Source: Odontesthes bonariensis (lineage: Eukaryota > Chordata > Actinopteri > Atheriniformes > Atherinopsidae). From it: a DNA stretch of 64,000 bases. The notes below the pieces were generated by a model. That model searched no databases. It saw only the letters and a program-made list of their open reading frames with translations, and was not told the origin of the DNA. The position numbers and the translations under genes are program-made. This document shows positions 41,480 through 52,403 of the stretch, piece by piece (the first letter of the stretch is position 1; every line of letters begins with the position of its first letter). The DNA lies in the NCBI RefSeq assembly GCF_027942865.1, contig NC_134514.1:1444169-1508168 (forward strand), read 5' to 3'.

Positions 41480-42739
41480 GATATTATTAGATTAAATGGA
41501 ACTAAATGTGAGTGCAGAACTATTTGATTTTAATAACAGTCTGAAGAAAGAGTAAATACTTTTGTTACAGAGCTAGAGATTTTCTCTGGGTCACTGAAAG
41601 TAGTCATTCCTTCTGTTCTGTTACCACTGCTTTAAAGTCTAATAACTTCACACATACGCTTTGAAATATTTGTATTTCTGAGCTTAAACTGTTGTTTCTT
41701 CAAGTCTCTGAACTGAGACGTGTGAGACACCCAGGTGGATGTCCAACGCTGAAACGGGAGATCATTTTCAGAAGGGACCAAAATGTGTCTGTAACTGTGT
41801 TTAACCATCTGCAGTTTAATTCACTTTAATTATGCAGCATCAGTTGAAGGCTAAAGGCCATCATAAGGCACCTTATGTCAGGGAACTCCACAATTAAGCA
41901 GTTCTGTTGCAAATAAAGTTCAGCTCATAGTAAAAGAAGAGAGCCCAAATTAAATGATTATACATGAAGAAATCAAGGCAAAGTAAAGGTCCCAAAGACA
42001 TTTCTGTACCTTCTAGTCTGTACATGTGAAATAAAACTTCTGTATCCTGAGTGGTAAAAACATTCTTTCATGTCCTGGTAGAGAAATGTTTACAGTGGAA
42101 GCAGCTGTCACACACAGTAGGTTTAAATCCACCAGTTAACCTAACACACTTGTTTAGATGTGTAGAGGGAGGCGTAGCCCCCAGAGAAAACCCTCAGGGT
42201 GACGAAACGCGATCTGACCCCAGAAGTGGCTGCAAATTTTATTGAAGTCTTAAACAAAAGGTCTCCTGTGATTCTACCATTGAACATTTAACTCAAATCA
42301 AGTCTTTACTCAGTCGCTCCACTGATAACAAAAAAGGTAAATACTAAGCCTACATTTTATCAGAACAAAAAACAGTTTTTAATGAAACTGTAGGTCTGTT
42401 TTTACCTGAGGAAACACTGGACAGTTGGATTTAAGGTGAACACAAGAAACTTGTGCAAAAAAAAATGGACCAGACTCAGTGAATAATTATGAGTGCCAAT
42501 GCTGAAGGCATTAGACAAACATACTAATCTGTTGCAAGACTCTTATTATTCTCCCGTTTCCGCCCTAAAGTTCAGTGCGCTACTAGTCTAGCAGCGATGG
42601 TCCGACCGGAATAAAAAGCACACTGCTGCGTGTGCAACAACCTTGAATGGTGTACAATTACGTTTGGCTCTCATTAGTCGGAAGGAATTCCGGCAAAATT
42701 GGAAAAAGTGGGAAATTTGTGGATGGTAAAATGCATTGA
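41480..42739. other. Duplication-arm flank of receptor 3, no gene
   Basis: Matches the left-arm flank 26294-27310 in reverse, then the sequence left of the L1 insertion (11481-11596). Nothing coding is supported. Confidence 0.6.
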
Positions 42740-44570
42740 AAAGAACTCAACAAGGGCATTTTGGCGCTAGTTTAGCGCCAAAAAGCCAAAAACTACCCAA
42801 TTTTAGAGGCCTTATAAATCAGCCATAAAGCATAACACAGACCTCATTCAATGTTTATATGTGACAGGAGACTCTCGGCTATAACTGAGTCAAAGGGTTT
42901 GTTGATATATTATACAGCTTTGACACAACGGCAGTTTACATTTTAGGAAGACTACATCTAGACCGAGGTGTCTCTCCCACTCTGTTTCTCACTCTAAATT
43001 CGATACTGCACCAATTCCTCGAACAAATGTCTCTCATGTAAATAATATCTGCCCAATCTGGACAAATTTTACTTCAAAACGTAGGCATTTGTGTCCTCTT
43101 TCACACAAAGTCACACTCATTGAAATCTGTCAAACAGATTCCTCACAAATCGCCTCGGAGCGCAGAGAGTCGGCCCTCCAGCTGACATTCCGCCCATTAT
43201 AAACGCCTACAGTCATAAAATTCAGTTGAAAAATGATTTTAAAACTGCCATAAAAAATGAGCCACACATAGCAGCTTATTGAAAATTACACCGCTGGCTT
43301 CTGCAGTCTCTTGGGGAGCTGACGGTTCAAGAATTATTCGGATACGACTTTTACTTTTCGAACAGCGACCGTTTGTTCGAGACAGTCGAGTGCAGTCAAA
43401 ATTATAGTGCAATTTTAAGAAGCCATAGTGAGCCGCACCTGCTCCTGTTACCTGGGCAACGCCTTGTTAGCCTGCTCCTGTTCTAAGACTGCTTATGAGG
43501 GCAGAGCCAAGATGGCTGCCCTGTTATAACAGCTTCATGTTATGAATCTGATCTGCTTTTCTCCTTTAAACTGATAGTGAGGGGAAGTTTGAAAATACCC
43601 ACAATGCAATGGGAAAATGCATTGAAAAGCACTTAACGAGGGCACTTTGCAGCCCTTATAATTCAGCCATACAGCATCACAGACACATCATTCAAAGTTC
43701 ATAAGTGACAGGAGACTCAACTTCTCAGGACCTAGATTAAAAATGACAGAATTGTCTTCAGGAGACCTGTATTAAGCATTTTGGGGCTCAACGAGCTAAT
43801 AATCCACCTAATTATGAGGCACTAACAGTCTTCAGGACACCTTTCTGCGATTAACAGGTTAATTATTTCTTCACACTGTGACTTTAAAACTATTTAAATC
43901 GCTGTTTTTAATAAGGAAATCACTCAGCCTTCAGAATAATGAAAACAGGCTCAAACTTCTCTAACATCCACAATGTCTAAACCTGGATAAATTTTACTTC
44001 AAAATGGTGCTATGTTTGTCTTCTTTCCATCTTTGTGCTGGACCTTAAAGTTTTCTCTCACATCACCTCAGGTTCAGACAGCGCCATCATACACTGCCAT
44101 CATTTCCATGATAAACAGCCTCTCCTTCTCTCCTTTACACCGATAGTGAGGGGAGTTTTCAAACTGCTGGAAAGCCTGTATTTTAAACAGGACCTTGATA
44201 GAAATGACAAAACTCTCCTCAACAGACCTTTCTGCTATTGTCAGGTTACGTTTTTTTAATGTGACTTATAAATCAATTGAAACAGCTGTTTGTTCTAAAG
44301 GGGCCCAACGCGTCCTCCTCTGTCTCTGGCTTAGGCCGTCCTTCTGTGTGGTTTCCCTCACTTATGATGGCTAAAGCAGGCAGGTTAGTCAGTATCTCAT
44401 GATCCGGAAATGCCCTGTTTTGGAGTTCTCATAACTCAGCCATACGACATCACAGAGACCTTATTCAAAGTTTATATGTGACAGGAGACTCTCAACGTTA
44501 ACTGAACTAAAGGGTTTGTTGATAGTTGAGTAGATTGGCACCCATCAAAATTTCTTCAGAAATTTTCTAG
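42740..44570 (+). mobile_element. Helitron-like dispersed repeat, right-arm copy
   Basis: Begins around the hairpin AGCGCCAAAA/TTTTGGCGCT region (42758-42785) and ends with AAAATTTC, loop, GAAATTTTCTAG at 44570, followed by T. The internal modules are those of the left-arm copy. It is non-coding apart from short chance frames. Confidence 0.5.
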
Positions 44571-44589
44571 TTCCCTATACTCCCTATAA

Positions 44590-46087
44590 TACAGATCAGT
44601 GAGCAGTGCTGACCAACATGTCATTGGGGTCATCAGGTGGGAACCTCCTTTCATCAGTGTTTCGTCTAGTTGGGCCCACGACACCTCCAGGAGGCTAGAA
44701 GGTGATCACTGGCATCCCAGAGTCACTCCCCTAATGCCAGCCAACACTGCTCCTCACACCACAACAACCATAATCTACCTCAGCCTCTCACCAACTGCAC
44801 ACCAGTCACAGCGGGGTGGGGATACAAACCCTGGTTCGGGTAGGGGGTAGAAATAGAAGAGGTAAAGATAAGTAGGAATGGGATTCAAACCGTAGTTTGG
44901 GTAGGGGGTAATGAAATTATAGAGGGTGCCAGAGGTGGAGGCAGGACAAGACACACTTGCAGATTCAGCAGACAAACTCACCTAAGCAGTCCTATAATCA
45001 CTAAAAATACCAGCAGAAACAAAGCCATACAGGCCAACTCACTTAAAATGGCCGCCTGGTTTCAAAAGGATCACATGGGCCACACCCTCAACTTAAATAT
45101 ATCCTGAATTTATTCTTTGCTTCTTCCAAGAGTCTGTTTACCCTAAGTGCTCCCCCTGCTGGGCCCCCAGCTGCTATTGCTTCTTCTAATCCAAATCCAC
45201 TGACTGGACTTTACTGCCTCATCTGACACTTCCTTCACTATTTTCCTCACACTCTGTCCACTTACACCCAGCTCCCTCAACAATGAGACAACAGACTTTG
45301 CAACAAATCCTCTGCATCCTACTTCCACTGGACAGATTCTAACCTTCCATTCTCGCTGCTCTACTTCTGGGGCTTTTTCCTTTCATATGCTTCTGCTACT
45401 AATTCCTCCCAAGGAACAGTCAGCTCTATGAAATAGACTCTCATTCTACTCCTAGACCACAAGACCACATCAGGCCTTAGATTTGTAGAGGCTATCTCCT
45501 TGGGAACAGCAAGCTTATTTACGAAATCAGAATCAGAATCAGTTTTATTGCCATTGTCAGTGAACAGTGTTCACTGACTAGGAATTTGCTGCGGCATAAG
45601 GCACAAACATGTAACAGAGGAATATAAAAAAATAAATGAGAAGTGAAAAATAAGATAAATATAAAAATATATGAATATAAAATGTACAAGGTGTGTACAA
45701 CAAAACACAGTATACAGAGCAACAACAGTGCAGCTTCAGTAGTGCAATTTTAATGATGATGAAGTGACTGAGGCAGGTTATGAAGTGATTATGAAGTGTT
45801 CATAAGTCCAACTGCAAGGGGGAAGAAACTGTTCTTGTGACGGGAGGTTCTACATGCATCTCCCAATCACAAGCATCCTCCAAGCTGCCGTGCCTCCTTA
45901 TCGTCTTTTTAACTTTCTCCCCCTCTTGAACAAAATGAATTGCCACTCTCTTCACCTTAGACCCTCCTGAGTTTACCTGCCTTCATTTATCTTCAATACC
46001 TGCAGCTCAGTTTCTTAATACTTTGTCATGTCGCCATGTATACCGGCCTTGTAACAGACTAACCTTACAACCTGACAAAATATGCCT
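44590..46087 (-). pseudogene. R2/R4-like LINE: zinc knuckle, restriction-like endonuclease end, 3' UTR
   Basis: On the minus strand, from 46087 down: LRHILSGCKVSLLQGRYTWR with HDKVLR (the CCHC-like block preceding the endonuclease), a degenerate stretch, then RPDVVLWSRSRMRVYFIELT and VPWEELVAEAYERKK (the PD-(D/E)XK-like endonuclease, about 45365-45465). Next come VEVGCRGFVAK and SSQWIWIRR (45143-45325) and a 3' UTR to about 44590. It is interrupted by another LINE tail at 45525-45855 and by the L2-like UTR segment at 44775-44945, with stops and frameshifts throughout. The part below 45372 is inside the duplication arm and the part above is outside. Confidence 0.75.
45525..45855 (-). mobile_element. 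LINE 3' tail, antisense
   Basis: (AATCAG)n followed by TTTTATTGCCATTGTCAGTG and ending near GAAACTGTTCTTGTGACGGG is a familiar fish LINE 3' end in reverse. It interrupts the R2/R4-like LINE between its knuckle and endonuclease parts. Confidence 0.7.
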
Positions 46088-46145
46088 TAGGCGTAGCCCC
46101 CAGAGAAAACCCTCAGGGTGACGAAACACTATCTGACCCCAGAAG
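46088..46145. repeat. Copy of a receptor-flank segment
   Basis: About 58 bp starting GGCGTAGCCCCCAGAGAAAA matches 42168-42226 and, in reverse, about 26560-26620, with few changes. Confidence 0.8.
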
Positions 46146-46600
46146 TGGCAGCTTCCAAACCCAAAGACTACAGCCCAGATCATGGGCTCCTGTAACACAG
46201 TGACAGTGCCAACCTCCACAACATACAATAATAATATACAATACATAATATAGAATAGGAAAGTACTTTATTCATATAGGTATAATATATATCTACGATA
46301 CATAATTTACAATATATACACACATACATATTTTCCAAAATATGCCAGCAGTTATACTGCAAACTGTCGGACTGTTTTGACCCCTGCAGCTAAAGAAATA
46401 AAACTTAACATTTTCCTCTGTCCCCTGTGCTTTGCACTGTAAACAGATATAATCCATCTGGGATCATTGTATTATTCACTCTAACTACAAGTTAGTATGG
46501 AGGATGAAGGTTCCCGTGTCCCCCTCTCCTGCTTGCTGTGAACTCTTTGACCCTTAAGTCCGATTTATACCTCTGTGTTCAGCCACTTACAGTCACCATT
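46146..46600. other. AT-rich, no gene recognised
   Basis: Contains an AT-rich, ATA-repeat-like tract (46220-46340). No gene or known repeat. Confidence 0.5.
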
Positions 46601-46830
46601 TATCAAAAAAATCATGAAAATAAATTTTTCAAAACGTGGCATGGAGTGGGGGACTTAAAGTTAGGGCTGTGGTGCTGTGACCCTTAGGGTTAGGAAATGT
46701 GGGAGGGGAAGGCATAAAATAAGAAAGATAGGGGGTCTAATTTAGGGTAAGAAAATTTGGTGAAAATTTATGAAAATACATTTTTCAAAATGTGGCATGA
46801 AGTGGGGGACTTAAGGTTTGGGGGGTCCAA
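46601..46830 (+). repeat. ~170-bp tandem repeat, first block
   Basis: About 1.5 units. The marker TTTTTCAAAACGTGGCATGG recurs about 168 bp later with two changes, and GGGGGACTTAA recurs with it. The same unit occurs at 49080-49341. Confidence 0.8.
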
Positions 46831-47400
46831 ACAGCACAAATACGTTATGACCACCACTACATTGAATCATAGACACACTGGCATCTTACAGAACTCTGAC
46901 AGGATATATACACACTAATATCTTAATTAGCACCAACCATCCTAAACATTAATCATCTGGAGATGGAATGGAATCGATCAAAGAAAGAATGGGATTCCAA
47001 GTTTTATAGAAATTGTCAGAGCACCCCCTAATACTGTACTTGATTTTTTTCTAAGTATAGGAATAACATGAAGTCCTTTAGCCAAGAGTTAGGGGAGGGA
47101 GGATTCTTATCCTTCGGGGACATGGACTCTTAATGAACCATGTTTAGGACCTCCATTGCAGATTTGACTTCCACGACCTTTGGTCTGAAAGCTGTCGGCA
47201 CCTGCTGTTGTGGTAACCAGAGGAACTGTTGGTGGACGCCAGTGGTGAGGGAAGCCATGAAAATGAAGAAGGCCTTTTGGGCTTGGTTGTTCCAGTGTGA
47301 CCTGAAGCAGCTGACAGGTACCGACAGGTTCCCACAGGTCTGCAGCGTTGGCAGTTGCTGAAGCTGAAACTTGGGTGTCGGTGTGTCAGGACTTCGTCTC
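46831..47400. other. No gene recognised
   Basis: Overlapping short frames on both strands at 47130-47430 have no recognisable homology and look like chance. Confidence 0.5.
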
Positions 47401-47404
47401 TTAA

Positions 47405-48389
47405 CCCTTCTGTTGTCCTGCAGGTCCAAAGTGAGCCACCACCATGTTTAGCTGTAGAAAAAACACCTTAAACTATCTTTCTCCAACTTGAAATTGTCTG
47501 ACCTTTCCTTGAAAGGACCCCATCATTAGAAAAAGTCAGACTTTATTTTTGTTTATGTTTCCATGTGGGCTGTACACCACTAGGGTACAAAGATTGTCTT
47601 ATGGGTCATTTTTGACCTGTGAATTATGAAAACATTTAAAGCTGCAGTCGGCAACTTTTTTTAGTCATATTAGCTTGAACTGTCATGGGATTCTGGAAGT
47701 AGAATATTAAATAGGTTGTTTAGGAAAAATAAGGAAATCTGTAGCTCCCTCTGAAGCCTGTAATCATGCTTGCAAAAACCGAGCGCTCCCGGCTGTTTTT
47801 AACCAATCACGTTAGGGGGGAGGAATCCTACCTGTCAATCACAGCTTGTGCACACGCTGCTGAGCTTGAGTCTGCCCCAGCTTGTGTGCGCTCACACTGG
47901 TGTGAACTCACGTGCACAACCTCGTCCACAGAGGGGGAGGGGTTTGGGGGGCGATTCGGAGCTTGTTAGAGGTTGGGGGAGGGACCTGAAAGTTGTATCA
48001 GTTCGAATTTTCCGACTTTAGACTCGCAATTTTGAAAACCTGCCGACTGCAGCTTTAAACACCAGAAAAATATAATTAATTCAGAAGTAATTACTTCACA
48101 TTTATATAATAGCAATAATAAACCTTTATTATGTAAAAGAAAACTGAGAAAACAAGAAAACTGTTGGTCCAAAAAGTGTAATCCTGAAAACTGGTGATTG
48201 TCTTTTTGTATTGTGTAACAAAAAATACATGATAAAAATGTATTGAATTGAGTTGAATAGATAAATAACAGGTGGTTTCATCATACTAAATAGATTTTGG
48301 ATTTAAAATTCAATTAAGTTGCTTTATTTTGGTCATTTTTGACCCGTAGGACAAAGGGGAGTAAACACAATGTTAAGACCGCACAAAGG
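47405..48389 (+). mobile_element. piggyBac-like non-autonomous element with nested MITE
   Basis: TTAA (47401-47404) then CCCTTCTGTTGTCCTGCAGG at the left; TTTTTGACCCGTAGGACAAA and CCGCACAAAGG then TTAA (48390-48393) at the right. Internal GGTCATTTTTGACC motifs are typical of fish piggyBac-type MITEs. About 566 bp of its own sequence surround the nested TTAA element at 47640-48054. No transposase is present. Confidence 0.6.
47640..48054 (+). mobile_element. TTAA-flanked MITE (415 bp), nested
   Basis: Terminal inverted repeats AGCTGCAGTCGGCA at the left and TGCCGACTGCAGCT at the right are perfect, flanked by TTAA on both sides (47636-47639 and 48055-48058). The size and TSD fit a Kolobok- or piggyBac-type MITE. 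No coding. Confidence 0.85.
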
Positions 48390-48393
48390 TTAA

Positions 48394-49079
48394 AAATCTT
48401 TTTAAAAAGTTTTCTCAGAGTTATCTGGTGTATGGCAGGCATTACAGAACAAACCACAGCAACAGCTGAGCATGCCCCCCTGGTCCTACTGCAGAGGCCT
48501 AATTGGCCTGTTGGTGTCCAAGTGTCCACACAGGCTGCGTCCTCTGGGTCTGATCGAGCCAGAACCTCCGCTGGGACTCATTACTGTGAGATGACTGGAA
48601 ACATGATGTAATCACCCAGCTGCCCTCTCATTGTGAGCCTGGGACCACACTGCAGCTCCACGTTTTACATCTCTAATTCAAAACACATTCAAATCCATCA
48701 ACTATAGCATTTTAATGAAACAATAACATAATGTTTGTCTTTCTGATATTAAACACATCATGACACAAACTAAATCATTGCGTCAGTCTGACCAAAACCC
48801 AACTTTTCAAATCATGTTAACTTGTTAGTTCGAAGGAAATCGTACCAAATCGAGCCTCTCAAAATCAGATGAATAACTGCATTCAATGTTTCCTCAAATA
48901 TGAAAAGTTGAATCAAGTTGCTTCGATCTGAACCAACACACTTCTTAATATAAAGGTCTAAAGCAGCAGAAACCAGTCTGTGTGCACTCTGCAGAATAAC
49001 AGGGGGAGCAGGGAGATGAAGTTGAAAGATTATAAAGAGAAGGCTGTAAGCAGTTATTAAAAAATAAGAAGGCATATAA
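48394..49079. other. No gene recognised
   Basis: AT-rich sequence, short chance frames only. Confidence 0.5.
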
Positions 49080-49341
49080 TAAGAAAGGTAGGGGGTCTAA
49101 TTTAGGGTAAGAAAGATTTGGGGAAAAATTATGAAAATACATTTTTCAAAACGTGGCATGGAGTGGGGGACTTAAAGTTAGGGCTATGGTCCTGTGACCC
49201 TTAGGGTTAGGAAATGTGGGAGGGGAAGGCATAAAATAAGAAAGGTAGGGGGTCTAATTTAGGGTAAGAAAGTTTTGGGGACAAATTCTTAAAATTCTTT
49301 AAATCTATTTTTCAAAACGTGGCATGGAGTGGGGGACTTAA
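49080..49341 (+). repeat. ~170-bp tandem repeat, second block
   Basis: About 1.5 units (AAAACGTGGCATGGAGTGGG at about 49146 and 49315). The unit continues at 49998 after the fold-back element, which inserted in its GGGGACTTAAAGTTAGGG segment. Confidence 0.85.
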
Positions 49342-49993
49342 AGGGGAACTGCGGTATTTTCAACATTAAGCCTCTTTTCTGAGTCGTCTGCAGTGTTTTA
49401 GAACCCCCCTCACCGCTTTTTGGATGTTTACTGCTGTCTCCGGTATTTGCCTAATTTTGATTCATCTCAACCTGCTTCAGAAAGTCATGTGCATGTCCAA
49501 AAAGGTCCGTAAAAGCACCATAAACGTCCGTTTTCCAAATCATCAACTCACCGGAGTGGTTACTGGTGTGCACTGGTAATCCATATCAAATTTTGTGGCG
49601 AAAAGTTGCTTCTGTCGTGTTTTATTTGACATTTTGTACTGGATGTTCGTTGATATTACTCCGCTACCGCTAAGAAAATAGTGCGAGCATGAACGAGCTG
49701 CCAAATAAAACACGACAGAAGCAACTTTTCGCCACGAAATTTGATATGGATTACCAGTGCACACCAGTAACCACTCCGCTGAGTTGATGATTTGGAAAAC
49801 GGACGTTTATGGTGCTTTTACGGACCTTTGTGGACATGCACATGACTTGCCGTTCTGAAGCAGGTTGAGAAGAATCAAAATTAGGCAAATACCGGAGACA
49901 GCAGTAAACATCAAAAAAGCGGTGAGGGGGGTTCTGAAACATTGCAGACGACTCAGAAAAGAGGCTTAATGTTGAAAATACCGCAGTTCCCCT
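49342..49993 (+). mobile_element. Long fold-back TTAA-type MITE (652 bp)
   Basis: Starts AGGGGAACTGCGGTATTTTC and ends with the exact reverse complement. It is flanked by TTAA at 49338-49341 and 49994-49997. The two arms (about 49342-49628 and 49700-49993) pair almost base for base along their whole length and leave a loop of only about 70 bp (around 49629-49699). The opposed short frames at 49543-49764 and 49751-49942 are the same arm read twice. Likely Kolobok-type by its TTAA and RGGG start. Confidence 0.9.
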
Positions 49994-50044
49994 TTAAGGT
50001 TAGGGCTATGCACCAGACGATGTCGATCACGTTTTTTGATGCTG

Positions 50045-50565
50045 TCAATTCAATTCAATTCAAAGTTTATTTCTATAGCACATTTAAAACAGCCTCAGCT
50101 GACCAAAGTGCTTCACAACAGCAACTGCATCACGAAAGTCATCAATAAAATCAATAGGAATGACTTTCAAACACAGATAAAAATAAAATATGAGATAAAA
50201 TTAGCAATAAAATAACAATAACAGTAACAATAACAATAAAAGTACCAAGCCAAGGTGAAACTCCATTTCAGCTATGGAAGGCCAGGGAAAAGAGATGTGT
50301 TTTTAGTCCAGATTTGAACTGGCCTAAAGACTGAGAGGATCTAACGGACAATGGGAGGCTGTTCCACAGTCTGGGTGCTGCCACAGAGAAGGCTCTATCA
50401 CCTCTGGTCTTTAGCCTGGATTTGGGAACAGCCAACAGGAGCTGGTCAGCTGACCTCAGGGCTCTGAGTGGAATGTAGGGCTGCAGCAGCTCACTTAAAT
50501 AAGATGGGCCCATGGAGTTTAAACACTTAAAAACAATCAATAAAACCTTATATTTATTCAGTCAG
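50045..50565 (-). mobile_element. L2-clade LINE 3' end, antisense
   Basis: The tail is (CAATT)n plus TTTATTTCTATAGCACATTT. The minus-strand frame 50268-50540 reads LRALRSADQLLLAVP, then GDRAFSVAAPRLWNSLPLSV and FKSGLKTHLF, the L2 C-terminus. It is 5'-truncated and abuts the plus-strand L2 at 50566. Confidence 0.85.
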
Positions 50566-52403
50566 GATTCAGAGTGCATCATAGCACAGAAACAGCACTG
50601 CTGAAAGTAACCAATGATCTCCTCTTAGCCTCTGATAGCGGACTTGTGTCTGTGCTTGTCCTGTTGGATCTCAGTGCTGCATTTGATACGGTCGATCACA
50701 GTATCTTATTACACAGACTTGAACATGTTATTGGGATTAAAGGAACTGCATTAGGCTGGTTTAAGTCATATTTATCTGATAGATTTCAGTTTGTTCTTGT
50801 AAATGAAGAATCTTCCTCACACACCAGAGTAAGTCATGGAGTTCCCCAGGGTTCTGTGCTTGGACCGATTCTTTTTACTTTATACATGCTTCCATTAGGT
50901 AACATTATTAGACAGCATGGCATAAATTTCCATTGCTATGCTGATGCTACCCAGCTGTACTTATCTATAAAACCAGATGAACCCAATAGGTTGGTCAGAC
51001 TACAAGCATGTCTTAAAGACATAAAGACCTGGATGACTCAGAACTGTCTGCTGCTAAATTCAGACAAAACTGAAGTCGTTATCTTTGGACCTGAGCGTTT
51101 CAGGGAGAAATTGTCTAGCTATATAGTTACTCTAGATGGTATTTCCTTGGCTTCTAGTTCTACAGTGAGGAACCTTGGAGTTATTTTTGACCAGAACTTA
51201 TCATTTGACTCGCATATAAAACAGGTTTCTAGGACTGCCTTCTTTCACCTTCGTAATATTGTTAAAATCAGGAACATCTTGTCTCAGAGTGATGCAGAAA
51301 AACTAATTCATGCATTTGTTACTTCAAGATTGGACTACTGTAATTCTTTATTATTGGGCTGTCCTACATATTCTCTGAAAAGCCTTCAGTTGATCCAAAA
51401 TGCTGCAGCCAGAGTTTTGACGAGAACTAACAGCAGAGATCATATTTCTCCAGTTTTAGCTTCTCTTCATTGGCTCCCTGTTAAATTCAGAATAGAATTT
51501 AAGATTCTTCTCCTCACATATAAAGCTCTTAATGACCGAGCTCCATCATATCTTAAAGATCTCATTGTAAGATATTTTCCTAACAGAGCACTTCGTTCCC
51601 AAACTGCAGGTTTACTTGAGGTTCCCAGAGTTTCTAAAAGTAGAATGGGAGGCAGAGCCTTCAGTTATCAGGCCCCTCTCTGTGGAATAAGCTGCCAGTA
51701 AATGTCCGGGAAGCAGACACCCTTTCCACTTTTAAGACCAGGCTTAAAACTTTCCTTTTTGATAAAGCTTATAGTTAGGGATGGCTCAGGTGATCCTGAA
51801 ACATCCCATAGTTAAGCTGCTATAGGCCCAGCCTGCTGGGGGCCTCATCTGTCACACCTTTCCTCACTTTACTCTCTTTATGTATATGTGATATTATTGT
51901 GGTCATTAACTCGTGTTTCCCTGTTCCAACAGATATCCTTTGAATGGTGTTACAGTGCCGCCGTCGCGGTGGCCCCCTGCCCCCCTCCCCATTCCCCCCC
52001 CCCCCCCCCCCCCCCCCCTCCCCCCCTCCCCCCCCCCCTTTTTCTGTCTTCTCAAACCCCAGCTGGTGGAGGCGGATGGCCGCCCTTCCTGAGTCTGGTT
52101 CTGCCAGAGGTTTCTTCCTGTTAAAAGGGAGTCGTTTCTCTCCACAGTCGCCTCAGGCACGCTCAGGCCGGGAGATTGGACCGAAAAACAAAAAGTTTTC
52201 AGTGCAATCTGTTGGTTTTCTTAGCTAGGAAATTGTTTTTGAATTGGCTCTATATGAACGAATTGGATTATTTTATGAATTATGATTATTATTAATTAAT
52301 TGAATTCCAATTGGCTTGAATTGGACTTACTATCTAAGTGCCTTGAGATGACATTTGTTGTATTTGGCGCTATATAAATAAAAATTAATTGAATTGAATT
52401 GAA
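50566..52403 (+). mobile_element. L2-clade LINE, reverse transcriptase half and 3' UTR
   Basis: 5'-truncated copy of the same subfamily as 452-815. The frame 50574-51701 encodes HHSTETALLKVTNDLLLASD, LLDLSAAFDTVDHSIL, GVPQGSVLGPILFTLYMLPL, YADATQLYLS (the second catalytic Asp replaced by Ala) and the complete thumb and C-terminal region. The frame ends at CGISCQ because of a one-base shift near 51675. In another frame the normal C-terminus runs to about 51776. The 3' UTR has a poly-C run (51992-52037) and ends GGCGCTATATAAATAAA with an (AATTG)n tail at 52385-52403. The catalytic D-to-A change makes the enzyme dead in addition to the frameshift. Confidence 0.9.

Larger units (their letters stand above)
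40041..45372. repeat. Inverted duplication, right arm
   Basis: Reverse-complement homologue of the left arm (7700-28524 without insertions). It preserves the empty sites of the L1 (near 42610) and of the L2 (near 44325), so it shows the ancestral order: receptor, flank, Helitron-like repeat, R2/R4-like LINE tail. Private to this arm are a LINE tail at 41260-41473 and about 125 bp at 42309-42435. Confidence 0.85.

Noticed and set aside
42051-42245. 64-codon frame present in both arms (also 26545-26739)
   Set aside because: Identical because the arms are duplicated. No start context or homology, and it lies in non-coding receptor flank.
48339-48611. Forward 90-codon frame
   Set aside because: Starts inside the piggyBac-like terminus and has no protein-like features.
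51944-52228. Proline-rich frame (and antisense Gly-rich frame)
   Set aside because: Caused by the poly-C tract in the L2 3' UTR.
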